NCBI GenBank assembly: GCA_016177705.1
Contig: JACOUT010000002.1
Location: 401,604 to 465,603 of the forward strand
DNA length: 64,000 bases
Direction of reading: 5' to 3'
From: Deltaproteobacteria bacterium
Lineage (GTDB): Bacteria > Myxococcota > UBA727 > VGSZ01
The position numbers and the translations under genes are program-made. The notes under the pieces are model-generated. The model saw only the letters and a program-made list of their open reading frames with translations. It was not told where the DNA came from and searched no databases. Shown here one piece after another: positions 21,501 through 26,581 of the stretch (position 1 is the stretch's first letter; each line of letters starts with the position of its first letter).

Positions 21501-21746
21501 GGTGGCCTCGGAGCCGCCGACGCGCACCGCGAAGTTGGCGGTGCCGTCGTGCTCCATCAGCGTGTTGCCGACGCCGACCGCGGCGCCGAACACGGTGTGC
21601 GTGACCACGCGGGCGGGCGCGGTGCCGTCGGCGATGGCGGACGCGGGCGCGGCAGCCACGAGCGCGACGCCACAGGCGATCCCCGTGACCACTCCCGCCC
21701 ACGCCTGCGCACGCGACCCGATCGTCGACGGGATCGACCGCGACAT
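6504..21746 (-). CDS. Giant DUF11-repeat / OmpA-like / outer-membrane beta-barrel protein
   Basis: This single open frame encodes about 5,080 residues. From the N-terminus it has: a signal peptide (GVALVAAAPASA); a unique secreted domain (about 40-410) with paired Cys; about 17 DUF11-type repeats (about 415-2690), each starting with K..xD.xGG...PGD.v.Y.i.v.N.G and most joined by a DDPxTxxxxDPT linker; carboxypeptidase-regulatory-like beta domains (about 2715-2905); one more DUF11-like unit and an SdrD-like segment (about 2955-3150); an OmpA-like module near 3425-3500 ending in NRRVEL; a second near 3775-3855 ending in NRRVVV; a Pro-rich linker; and about 1,000 residues of alternating strands (about 4085-5080) ending in Phe, the usual outer-membrane barrel signal. 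The chain would be anchored by its own barrel, with the repeats forming a long stalk. Adhesion, motility or predation contact are plausible roles. The start was chosen for the signal peptide; there is no strong Shine-Dalgarno sequence. Confidence 0.82.
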   Translation of the reverse strand: MSRSIPSTIGSRAQAWAGVVTGIACGVALVAAAPASAIADGTAPARVVTHTVFGAAVGVGNTLMEHDGTANFAVRVGGSEATIPLSRMPADATVVRAFLFWGGTYDPGLGVPQDRNVDLTLPDGTPLNDLSVDTLLPGEPNGSLNRCLQRNHTFGGGAIPALPMYVCRREVTFSLQQLGAGGAVGSYGVDDVDLYATDCGNDPGRCQAFFGGWGVVVLWESPTEPVRRDLVLYDGFYALDEQGSTTGGFSSGISPALNLDGFTIGPSGDGDLTLMAFEGDAQLGVPPQNLLPSGNPLRCDDGRCEDFAQVRTTGNPTYVRLQDATNRPGNLMNGSNNQGGGTHPGLDIDTFDVGPGGLNVLRANDTAMTLVAGSGDGVADNGSGGSGELFLLSWLLLSAETYSPRFTNAGTEKVVLEPVAGAGEVLNYLLRVENDGSAAATNARIRDQLPAGVSYVAGSTTNTCGVSSVDVGGTSPVLQGSGLNVGTLSIGERCEVRFRVVIDDDVVDGTVLDNFFTIAADAFPPLLIGPASTVVQAAELGQPTKSVSVLGGGAPTVGATLSYRITIPNTGARAAPSVSLVDVVPAELQSVTVVSMPSGASNFSAGNTVDVRGFTIGPGASAEVVFTGTIRSGIAAGTPIANQGNVSQPSLAAPLPTDDPTTGAAQDPTTILVASGVSLVGSSKSATDVNGGPLAPGDVVEFRIHIDKSGPAADVIVIADDLPANVASCQIVSVPAFGSATCGAGGANGTGTVTGFVSFVTPGTADVVFRATVLASAPDGFTLVNSARLTPSIETTQAMTVTSAPLTVVARPIFSSSTKAVTDQNGGDVRPGDVLRYAVTVRNDGTIPSSATTVTDTVPAPLIIDAVLDGGLASSGTITWSLGALAVGASTVVRFDARVPAGTTDGTVIANTATISAAAPAQTFTTPPATVVVRASPILTVTKTVADLDGAPWEPGDVVRYTMVVSNGGDGVATAVLVRDTLDPSFETAILNAGGRVEGGDVVFDQTTDAALTAIAPGASVTLRFDARLLAVLPNGTVVANQARTTALQVATPVLSDDPTTGAPLDPTRFTVTAQALLSLSKTYVDDNAGALLPGDTVTFTLALENTGNAPATAVAVTDVLDGRLTFLGSPDGGAFAGGTVSFPTFTQLPGAPRTLRFQVRVAAPLANGTTIPNQAQATSPVAPTVLSDDPTTPAPLDPTVLTVVSRPVLDTSTKSVSDLDGDGVFEPGDAVRYTIVVANTGSEDALAVAVTDALPATLTNVVVGQGGSFAAGAASWAVGALAVNASVTFTIDATIVRPLADGVAVANQAFASATGVAATPTDDPSTPAVDDPTRFTVRSTPHLSMVKTASDGNGAPLEPGDTITWTLVLTSDGGRSADTVTLRDTVDASLEAIVPLDGGVVAGNDVTWSFASLAVDASTTVRFTARVRTPLANGTRIANQGRANVAEAGFPDALSDDPATPAPLDPTVVQVVSAADLAASTLETMDAALAPIATARPGELVRWVLDVQNRGRAAALDVRAIVALPQELQIVDAGGGTIAGDSVTFTAAAAPALATVAPGDVVRLVVQARLRTPLDDGLLLTSQAILSETGSAAPFVSDDPSTATFGDPTVLEVESAPNLTSFDKTYSDDNGAPVEPGDTVGYTLRIENTGDAIARNVVLADALPAILEIVDAGGGAVAGNNVAFVLGDVVPGAAGAVTRTLRVRVLGTVADGTVVANQATVAGTNVAPGQSDDPSTGAVDDPTSFTVRTVPRLTVSKDVSGGRIHAPDDVVTWTMTLTSTGTGATEPSTFADVVDASLTDVVPGPGLSYDAGTRTVAGAVAPLLPGASASFTFDARVASGVVNGTLIVNQATVVGPVLGTVLSDDPTTTTAADPTTVLIDARPNLTTSSKVAIDVDGGALLVGDEVRWLVTVVNNGAGAARDVRVTDQLPATLSIVSVENGGLAAGNTVVWDAGSTAALATIARGASVALAVVARINDTVADGTPIANQASMVSPDLASVVVTDDPATAPFGDPTVIVPSAPRLVMTKEIVDQNGGALAPGDAIDYRIVVENQGSVAATNLVIRDVAPGALIDLAPQDGGVAAGGVVTWTLSTLPPGGSATVRLAARVNPLAVGGTVIANQAEAVADEVGLPRVSDDPTTPAVDDPTTRVVNAVEQFVGTVELFDGVTDEPLTGPVVPNQRVRARIAFANQGTQVAQAVVLEVPLQRIYFVVDETTEGGVVQGDVVRWTASQAPAFARMDPGAGVTVELEGALADVLPDSLDIPVAGLVTSATSAQPTVIGPAMMRTRSVADLSATTKEVIDEDGGLVEPGDVLSYRITVLNEGGAPAQNARVLDAIPGGTVYLGGSTRVRGAPVGDAEGTSPLVTGLALGDVDPGRAVVVELQVRVLPSAPRGLRIDNQATLRADGAPDAASDNPLTPLVIGDATSVIVGGGSSLVAQKLAAPSPVRVGETLDFVINVENTGTEPARELKVEDAVPNGTRFVPGSLRVDGATATDATDRDDAELDGIALRFHRDLLEAGDGVSFAFQVVVEAAAVVVNQATVESSDESLLTDADPAVAGDQPTRVPVRGARALLLDERTTIITDDDGGALRAGDAVTVRTRLQNRSLEDVRVVALTIGLSAQLEVDEAVVPIDDLTFDPASRSFQLGAPFTIAVGGAVDVVFAARVAQDARTGDRVQVTASAAVESLDETLSAIVDLGRADAAVGLLPGTGALSGTLFLDGGAHDGVFQPETDERTRGLVVLAFRGDARDPVQTGVASERGAYRLLPIPAGSYRLELRSPGGARLGGVDALALADGEVRQQDVAVQPTGAVFLADNGGPAERARVWLYVDDGDHEPRDDRLVEDRLLGAGQQGQVVGPQGLYRFDAPPGSYRIAVETPDPLTTFPSAALPVDVDPDGDPMGPLARPDTDGDVSELALPRREQPTPYFLRFSVEQDGPLLQRNHLPTDRLTSQLVVTKTANRKRVSVGDIVSYSVYVDNRALAGVTLEQGGVEIVDALPAGFTLVAGSYRLDQITRDARGQERRSAVDVRDAGDRVHTFGPFALAAATAYELRYNVVVGPGATFGEHENRAAMRLAAGQLPLSDDASARVQVVADPIFDLSTMRAKVFCDTDGDGLQSAGEEGVYGARLWLDTGHRADTDVVGKAHFSAIPAGMHLVKLDVRTLPPGTTVVSPRSTFYVSPGAPAQLSFAATCRVFVVDKPTLVVNEAAYRPPPVAMVKLALAGRVTPPLLAVNGEKLALPKADLGVGSEALDPVFAPAGPNLSGLVDGALRPRLVLVPRSSGAPSAWELRLEDLGVGVLDGTEVRAPAEAVASLAWMFAGRGGPPDRIAFDGRDPALGIPALLEGHLYRATLTLGYENGDRAISGARMFGVRAGAPVGAAVVGPLAEIDEAGGTLFRATGKPTPRLLSWLGTNKVAIRDALAAGAARVVVVVHTDGGGTKAPAALTAGRAAEVVKALASGFGIGADKLEPRGAGDSSLKVPNLRKKDRAMNRRVELLVEGGAGEAMPSVVAPLELPPRLVVQGQERALAADGTFALELEVPETEQLSVELRGAAGAAVRLTRDPKAPGGALEPAAAPPVGVEWRAAERTIAVAGQSVDAALLGVRVVPVGLDAAGGAIEIPATGAVELTTQVPSVDVAAWFLRVMDGAVEPASGDESGSTLVEQRGEGAVPPVIRWDGKDAAGNDARTPARRLRFRLVVKTAGGDVGISPDVAALVHGSAPAAAALPPPASTSSAASAAVPVGEPVVLSDPFDAAGKLRPDAAKRVAALAGAAAAQHLSVRVEAHSDDRGSKLERRTRSQRAADQVGAAFLAAGVPAEKVGTLGIGSDSPLAPNTGVKNRARNRRVVVTLSKPELLVLDPFGMVAPDAPKVVDPFAVPAPSVVDPFAAPSAAPAIAAAPPAAHFLANGTALAIGEDGVARGDVPAMASGEVVLDVRTADGARASLRARPDGPALWQGDQRAWDSFVQGGWPMAEVAPPAEVAPVETAPEAPTKPAWWPDESTLAAAKLRVELPTDLAALTSERVLVRGQTEPKNRVRIAGEEVAVDADTGRFAHLARVPEGDGELVIEATDDHGNVGKVARPVHGDPNGFFVLGLADTAFGGDGAELGERGPFTSATLGPVFLYGRGAALVSGRFIGPTLFKRYELTLHLDTARWQNDVFAPDLLDPDRYYPVYADSSVENAAAAASAFPLYLDLTADASRVQVGSIRTDLQGADLFRYQRARAGAQITFDRGWTGPLDYDVKSVAPASSPDADPWRTTATGFLAGGGGERHARVELMGTGSSIYFLRHERVVEGSERVSLLVRDGVTGAEVARTPLVRNVDYTVRYLEGRVMLKEPLGAFADASFITNHNLGQVVASNRVALEVEYEHRDDDPFQGVAGGVQLKQQVLGHAEVGGGFVYEAREGGALGYQLGGGHLRLYLDQGTWLQGELLGSQSVDAGNFFSTDGGLSYSTLGQPLDVKAPHGGGAQPTSAREGAAYKLEGQVQLGRLVGREANADLQLRAYVQHLQPGFFAGAAIVEQGQTKVGAEGAWQVIDDGRFKLRWDGVLSEVPSTPTFTQLTEYRTLHREIVTLRYEHKVAEPLVLAGEYGYGYSWDSGAFGQSDIAQPREFHTNVAALGLDWAALERLTLAVKQELVLTGDPQQIQDASDHFITHLLARWGLTEELSLLGGVSLRWSGENQANLGLSWQVNPAARVYATERFGLLPAAGSGALGWTTTSVVGGETNLAPDASSLESKAYAEYQLDGGISGDQSRGVLGLKNGLKLPWGLTLQLGYERIVTLGGVVPATENGTVPPAAFTDGTFYAAPGANGSGSYLAGQGSRDAASAGVEWKRGELFLGSQRFELRYDNLTESRGGHDRLWLLSATAAATRLSPELSLLARYNVALAQDLALGQREAYLEEGALGAAYRPVTHEWLSVLGKLSRRVEVRPLSLAGGTVDDYTVHAASVEPIVELPWQLQIAEKLALKHASQLFGDVPRADAVTALWINRVNWRVHDTMRGLGIEPPVPGAFDVGVEYRVLASMSGAGVKHGPLVELQLAPVEYFRFGVGWNFTSFSGDELDRGTVDRSGFFVRAVGAF

Positions 21747-21792
21747 GGATGGGGAGTGTACGCCCGGATCTCCGCCCCTCCCAAAGAAGGCC

Positions 21793-21820
21793 TCGACGAC
21801 GGAAAATGCCTTGGTAGGAT
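21793..21820 (+). promoter_or_regulatory. Candidate promoter of the large lipoprotein gene
   Basis: TCGACG (21793-21798) and TAGGAT (21815-21820) are separated by 16 bases, about 50 bases before the ATG at 21871. The whole stretch closely resembles the region upstream of the GltJ-like gene at 43319-43348, sharing TTGGTAGGAT and TCGACGxCGG. It lies in the 124-base gap between two divergent genes. Confidence 0.35.
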
Positions 21821-21870
21821 ATCGGCACACCTCGGCGACGCCCCGCCCCGCCGGTCGCCCAGGAGGCCCC

Positions 21871-24729
21871 ATGCAGTCCTACGCTCGCCTGCTCACGTGC
21901 ACCGCGCTCGTCCTCGTCGCCACCAGCAGCCTGGTCGGCTGCGACGGTTGCGCCGAGACGCCCGAGCCCCCCGCCAGCGAGTGCGTGCTCGACGGCGACT
22001 GCCCGCTCGGTCAGCTCTGCACCGACGGCATGTGCGCGGGCAACGGCACGCCGAGCGACGCCGGCCCCGGTGACGCCGGTCCGAGCGACGCCGGCCCCGG
22101 TGACGCCGGTCCGCCGGTGCTCGGCATCTTGAGCGCGCTGCCCGAGCCGGACGTCGAGTTCGGCGCCACGCGCCTCGGCGTGCCGGTGGAGCGCAACGTC
22201 ACGCTCAAGAACACCGGCACGGTGCCGCTTCGCGTCTTGCAGCTCTCGCTCGACGACGACAGCGGCACCTTCGCGGCGACCCCCACGGGCTTCCTCGACA
22301 CCGAGCTGGCGCCCGATCAGGAGCTCGGCGTGCAGCTCGTGCACACGCCGAACGACGGCCTGCCCGACAGCGCGCAGCTCGAGGTGTTGCACACCGGCGA
22401 GGGCGGCCTGTTGCAGGTCGACCTGTTCGCCGAGTTCAAGGGCACGCCCACGCTGAGCCTGACGCGCGACGTCGCCGTGCTCACGCCCGACGAGGTCGCC
22501 GTCGACTTCGGCGCGGTGCCGGTCGGCTCGGCCGCCGCCGTGCGCCTGCTGGTGCGCAACGACGGCAGCGTCGACTCGGTCTTGTCGGTGTCGGGTGCGG
22601 TCACCGTGCCGGGAGCGAGCGCGTTCGCGCTCGCGCCGGTCGATCTCGATCCTGCGGCATATCTGTCTTCGTGGGACGGCGACTGCGCCAGTTCGGCCAC
22701 CTGCCCCGCCGACGCGCCCGACTGCGTGGGCGGCTTTTGTTTGAACGCCGCCGGTCTGCCGCCCGACACGTTGCCGTTGATGCTCACCTTCACGCCCACT
22801 GCGAGCGGCACCACCACGGCCACCCTGACCATCAGCACCAACGCCGACGGCGTGCCCACGCAGACCGACGTGGTGCTGACCGGCGAGGGCGTCACCGGGC
22901 TGTTGGTCGCCACGCCGGCGGCCGTCACCTTCGCCGACGCGTTCGTGGGACGCACTGATCGGCGCACCGTCAACCTGTCGAACCAGGGCCAAGCGCCGGT
23001 CGAGATCTCGGCCTTCGACTTCGTGCCGTCGGCCTCGAGCCCGTTCGTGGTGCAGCACCCGCTGCCCGCGCTGCCGCACACGCTGGCGCCGGCCGAGGGC
23101 TTCGACCTCGACGTGGTGTTCACGCCGCTGTCCGCCGGGCAATTCGCGCGCACGCTCGCGGTCCGCACTGACGGCGAGCAGGACACCACCATCGAGGTGG
23201 TCGGCAACGCGCGCGTGGCACCGGTGGTGGGCGTGCTCGACGAGGCCACGCTAGACGAGCTGCCGCCCGAGGGCCTGGTCTACGGTGATCACACCACCGG
23301 CTTCCCGGTGGCGCGTTCCCTGCGACTGCTCAACCTCGGCCCACCCGGCAGCGTCTTGACCGTCACCCGCCTGGCGATCGATGGGCCGCAGGCCGCCCGC
23401 TTCTCGTTCTCACCGTCGACCATCGCCACGCCACTGCCAGGCTCGATCAACTTCCTGCCGTACGCCGCGCTCGACGTCGAGTATCGCCCCGGCGCGCTGA
23501 CCGGGCTCACCGACACCGCACAATTGATCATCGAGACCGACGATCCGGACCTGCCGGCCGTGACCGTGCCGCTGTCCGGTCGCTCGGTGCAGCCGATCGT
23601 CGAGGTGGCGCCCGAGACCATCGACTTTGGCCCGGTCTTGGTCGGCACCACGCCCTCGCCCACGCGCACCTTCACGGTGCGAAACATCGGACCGCTCGGC
23701 GACCTGGTGGTCACCGACGTCAGCGTGCCCGGCCAGACGGCGTTCGTGCGCGCATTGTCGCAGCCCTTGCCCGCGGTGCTGCGCCAGTCGATCACGGGTG
23801 ACGCGCTCACAGTCACGCTCACCTTCACGCCCACCACCGCGAGCTTCCTCACCAGCACGCTCAACGTCGCCACCAACGATCACGCGCGGCCCGTCGTCAC
23901 GGTAGCGGTCGGCGGCGGCGGCAGCTCGTGCCCCGCGCGCGCCAACGCCAGCGTCACCGTGGTCGGCAGCGACTGCGTCTACACCTGCAACGGCGGCTAT
24001 CACGCCTGCGGCGACTCCTGCCTCGCCAACACCTCACCCGACTCGTGCGGCACGCTGTGCACGCCCTGCGTCGCGCGCAGCAACGCCGACCGCGGCTGCG
24101 TGGCAGCCACCTCGGCCTGCACCTATTCCTGCGACAACCCGTTCTACGACCTGAACAGCGACAGGAACGTCAGCCAGGCCGTGTCCTCCGACGGCTGTGA
24201 GTACCAGTGCGACGTGGCCTCGCCGACGACCGAGCAGTGCGACAACCTCGACAACGATTGCGACGGCACGCCCGACGACGGGCTGCCGCTCGAAGCGAAC
24301 GAGCCGGTCAACACGTGCAGCGCCAGCGCCGTCAACTTCGGCGACGTCAACGACAACAACTCACCGGTCACGTTCACCGGTTACAAGATCTACCCCGCCG
24401 GCGACGAGGACCACTTCCGCTTCCGCGCCCACGAGGACGAGTTCAACTTTTGCCTCGGCAGCGAGCCCTACCGCACCACCATCGAGCTGCTCGACATCCC
24501 GGCGGGCCGCGACTTCGATCTGCAGGTGCGCGACGGCTCGTGCAGCGGCACGGTGTTCACCAGCCAAGCCGGCGGCAACTTGGACGAGAGCCTGGTGCTC
24601 GATTGGAGCGGTAGCTGCGGCTCCGACGACGACAAGACCTTCTACGTGCGCGTCTATCCGTACCCGGTGGCCGGTCCGGACGACTCTTGCTTCGCCTACC
24701 GGCTGCGCATCACGCACGACCGGCGCTGA
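21871..24729 (+). CDS. Large secreted lipoprotein with ASH/choice-of-anchor-D-type repeats and a metal-binding motif
   Basis: The 952-residue protein starts after a good AGGAGG (21861-21866). The N-terminus is a lipoprotein signal (SSLVGC, Cys about 24). A short Cys-rich segment of the type C..DGDCP.GQLC.DGMC follows, then a Gly-Pro-Ser-Asp-Ala linker encoded by an exact DNA repeat. Residues about 85-690 hold five or six immunoglobulin-like ASH/HYDIN-type beta domains, each with a VDFG.V.VG or FA.AFVGRT strand pair. Then come a Cys-rich region, a CDNLDNDCDG metal-binding motif (MopE/Stigma type) and a C-terminal beta-sandwich resembling PPC domains (about 820-952). It is divergent from the giant surface protein and may work with it on the cell surface. 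Function unknown. Confidence 0.75.
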   Translation: MQSYARLLTCTALVLVATSSLVGCDGCAETPEPPASECVLDGDCPLGQLCTDGMCAGNGTPSDAGPGDAGPSDAGPGDAGPPVLGILSALPEPDVEFGATRLGVPVERNVTLKNTGTVPLRVLQLSLDDDSGTFAATPTGFLDTELAPDQELGVQLVHTPNDGLPDSAQLEVLHTGEGGLLQVDLFAEFKGTPTLSLTRDVAVLTPDEVAVDFGAVPVGSAAAVRLLVRNDGSVDSVLSVSGAVTVPGASAFALAPVDLDPAAYLSSWDGDCASSATCPADAPDCVGGFCLNAAGLPPDTLPLMLTFTPTASGTTTATLTISTNADGVPTQTDVVLTGEGVTGLLVATPAAVTFADAFVGRTDRRTVNLSNQGQAPVEISAFDFVPSASSPFVVQHPLPALPHTLAPAEGFDLDVVFTPLSAGQFARTLAVRTDGEQDTTIEVVGNARVAPVVGVLDEATLDELPPEGLVYGDHTTGFPVARSLRLLNLGPPGSVLTVTRLAIDGPQAARFSFSPSTIATPLPGSINFLPYAALDVEYRPGALTGLTDTAQLIIETDDPDLPAVTVPLSGRSVQPIVEVAPETIDFGPVLVGTTPSPTRTFTVRNIGPLGDLVVTDVSVPGQTAFVRALSQPLPAVLRQSITGDALTVTLTFTPTTASFLTSTLNVATNDHARPVVTVAVGGGGSSCPARANASVTVVGSDCVYTCNGGYHACGDSCLANTSPDSCGTLCTPCVARSNADRGCVAATSACTYSCDNPFYDLNSDRNVSQAVSSDGCEYQCDVASPTTEQCDNLDNDCDGTPDDGLPLEANEPVNTCSASAVNFGDVNDNNSPVTFTGYKIYPAGDEDHFRFRAHEDEFNFCLGSEPYRTTIELLDIPAGRDFDLQVRDGSCSGTVFTSQAGGNLDESLVLDWSGSCGSDDDKTFYVRVYPYPVAGPDDSCFAYRLRITHDRR
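22051..22110 (+). repeat. Exact 30-bp tandem duplication in the lipoprotein linker
   Basis: Bases 22051-22080 and 22081-22110 are identical. Each encodes Pro-Ser-Asp-Ala-Gly-Pro-Gly-Asp-Ala-Gly, the flexible linker just after the lipoprotein Cys-rich segment. The perfect identity suggests recent slippage and possible length variation between strains. Confidence 0.85.
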
Positions 24730-24736
24730 GCGCTGC

Positions 24737-24756
24737 GGGCGGGGACGCCCCCGCCC
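24737..24756. terminator. GC-rich bidirectional terminator hairpin between convergent genes
   Basis: An 8-bp stem (24737-24744 pairing with 24749-24756) with a 4-base loop sits exactly between the stop of the large lipoprotein and the stop of cpoB. There is no U-tract on either strand, so its strength as an intrinsic terminator is uncertain. Confidence 0.5.
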
Positions 24757-25650
24757 CTACTTGTTCTTCTTCTTACCCTTGGTGGGCCCGAGCGCCTTGA
24801 CGCGCTTCTTGGCGTCGGCCACCAGCGATGACTTCGGGTGCTTCTCGATCAGCTCGTTGTAGAACACGCCCGCCTCTTCCTTGAAGCCGAGCTGCTCGAA
24901 GCAGATGCCGATCTTGTAGAGCGCGCTGTCGCGCTTCTCGCTCTTGGCGTCGTCGAGCACCACCTGGTAGGCCAGGATCACTTGCTTGAGCGAGGCCTCC
25001 TTGGCCTTGGCGTCGCTCATGGCGCTCGCCTGCGCGAAGATGCTCTCCGCCTTCCAGAAGGCCGCGTTGTCGACGAGGTCGGGCAGCGCGCTCTTGTGGC
25101 GCAGCAGGAACAGGTCGAAGGCCTCGGCGCTCTCGCCGTACTTCTTGTCGTCGAACAGCTTCTTGGCGAAGTCGTAGTGCGGCTTGGCCTCGGCCGGCAC
25201 CTCGGCGCCCGCGATGGTCGCCGGCTTGTTGGCGTCGTCGACCTTGGGCGCCTTCTCGGCCGCGGCCACGCTCACCGGCGGCCGCTCCAGGATGCTCGCC
25301 ACCGTCTTGGTGGTCTCGCCGAGCTCGTGACGCGCCTGCTCGATGTCGCCGCGCAGCGTCTGCAGCTCGGCGATGGTCTTCGAGAGCTGCACGCCGGAGT
25401 CGGCGTCGGCCTGGCGCAGGTTGGCGAGCGTGCTTTCGAGCACGCTCACGCGGTGCGCCATCTCGTCGAGGCGACCCTTGTCCTGCGTGCGCGCGTCCGA
25501 GAGCTGCCGCTGCGCCTGCGCCACCTCGGTCTTCAGCTCGGCCATGTCGCGCCGCAGCGCCTCGCCCTCCTCACGCGTCGTGACGCAGCCGCCGACCCCG
25601 AGCGCGACCAGCACGACGCTGACGCTGCCCCACCGACGCGTACCGCTCAT
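24757..25650 (-). CDS. cpoB: CpoB/YbgF-like Tol-Pal-associated lipoprotein
   Basis: The 297-residue protein has a lipobox (VGGC, Cys about 22), a coiled-coil region (about 30-120) and a C-terminal TPR domain (about 155-285) with the YDFAKKLFDDKKYGESAEAF start seen in YbgF/CpoB proteins. CpoB coordinates outer-membrane constriction by Tol-Pal with septal peptidoglycan synthesis. Here it follows pal directly, overlapping it by 4 bases (ATGA at 25647-25650), which matches the pal-cpoB order of the tol operon. The usual tolQRAB genes are not upstream in this window. Unlike enterobacterial CpoB, which is periplasmic, this one appears to be lipid-anchored. The C-terminus is Lys-rich. Confidence 0.82.
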   Translation of the reverse strand: MSGTRRWGSVSVVLVALGVGGCVTTREEGEALRRDMAELKTEVAQAQRQLSDARTQDKGRLDEMAHRVSVLESTLANLRQADADSGVQLSKTIAELQTLRGDIEQARHELGETTKTVASILERPPVSVAAAEKAPKVDDANKPATIAGAEVPAEAKPHYDFAKKLFDDKKYGESAEAFDLFLLRHKSALPDLVDNAAFWKAESIFAQASAMSDAKAKEASLKQVILAYQVVLDDAKSEKRDSALYKIGICFEQLGFKEEAGVFYNELIEKHPKSSLVADAKKRVKALGPTKGKKKNK

Positions 25651-26384
25651 TGCACCACCAGCTCGGCGCGGCGGTTCTGCGCCCAGGCGTCTTCGCTGCC
25701 GCTGGCGACCAGCGGCTTCTCCTCACCGTAGCTGATGGTGGCGACGCGCGCCTTGGCGACGCCGAGGCGCACCAGGTAGTCACGCACCGAGCCGGCACGG
25801 TTGTCGCCGAGCTGCAGGTTGTAGTCGGTGGTGCCGCGCTCGTCGGCGTGGCCCTCGATGCGCAAGCGCCAGTCGGCGTTCTGCGCCAGGCACTTGGCGA
25901 AGTTGTCGAGCACCTCGCGCGCGTCGGGCCGCAGGTCGTGCATGTTGAAGTCGAACTGCACGCGCGCCTTCTTCTCGCAGGTGAGCGCCGTCGGCGTGGG
26001 TGTGGTGGTCGTGCCGCCGGCAGACGCGGGCGCAACGCAGCGGCCCTTGTCGCACTGCAGGCCTCCGCCGCAGGGCTTGGCGTCGGTGCACTGCACCGGC
26101 ACGCATGAGGCGTCCTCGCACATCTGGCCCGCTCCGCATTGCGTGTCCGCGGTGCACGACTTCTCGCAGCGGCCGCGATTGCACTTCTGGCCCGCCGAGC
26201 AGTGCGAGTCCTTGGCGCACTGCTGACACTGACCGAACAGGCAGTGCTCGTTGATCGCCCTGCCGGTCTTGTCCTTCTTGCAGTGATCGTCGGACTCACA
26301 CTTCGGGTACTCGGGCCCCGGACAGCCCGCGACCGCGAGCGCTGCGGTTGCGCAAAGCAAAGCGAGGAGGAGTGCACGGTTCAT
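25647..26384 (-). CDS. pal: Pal-like OmpA-family lipoprotein with Cys-rich N-terminal module
   Basis: The 245-residue protein has a lipobox (AVAGC, Cys about 21). Residues about 28-115 hold an unusual Cys-rich region with about 18 Cys in C..D.HC..GQ.C..G.C-type units. A Thr-rich linker and an OmpA/Pal domain (about 130-245) follow, with the diagnostic GHADERGTTDYNLQLGDNRA motif that binds diaminopimelate in peptidoglycan. The core OmpA domain is typical of Pal, but the Cys-rich insert is not part of standard Pal proteins; similar Cys-rich modules are common in myxobacterial surface lipoproteins. It is coupled to cpoB, supporting a Tol-Pal role in outer-membrane anchoring. tolB is not adjacent. 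Confidence 0.8.
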   Translation of the reverse strand: MNRALLLALLCATAALAVAGCPGPEYPKCESDDHCKKDKTGRAINEHCLFGQCQQCAKDSHCSAGQKCNRGRCEKSCTADTQCGAGQMCEDASCVPVQCTDAKPCGGGLQCDKGRCVAPASAGGTTTTPTPTALTCEKKARVQFDFNMHDLRPDAREVLDNFAKCLAQNADWRLRIEGHADERGTTDYNLQLGDNRAGSVRDYLVRLGVAKARVATISYGEEKPLVASGSEDAWAQNRRAELVVQ

Positions 26385-26390
26385 CGCGGT

Positions 26391-26414
26391 CTACCCCGTA
26401 GGCCTACCCGTAGG
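26391..26414. repeat. Two tandem short palindromes in the pal leader
   Basis: CTACCCCGTAG (26391-26401) and CCTACCCGTAGG (26403-26414) are two near-identical inverted repeats lying 7 to 30 bases before the pal start codon. They could be operator half-sites or small RNA hairpins in the leader. No Shine-Dalgarno sequence is visible for pal. Confidence 0.4.
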
Positions 26415-26581
26415 CGGCGGCACCGTAGACGGTTCTCCCGGCGTCCCGCAACAGGAATCGCGCCAAGCCAACCCCGCAACAGTGTGGGAGATTCCACCTT
26501 TTTTGCAGGTTGCCGCGGCCATGCTCGTCGGCTACGACGCCAAGGACGAGCGACCGCTTGGATCAGGCCTCCGCCAATCTC

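Noticed and set aside
18382..23142. Minus-strand frame running from the giant gene across the lipoprotein gene
   Set aside because: It is a shifted-frame shadow of both real genes, with Arg/Gly/His-rich low-complexity content.
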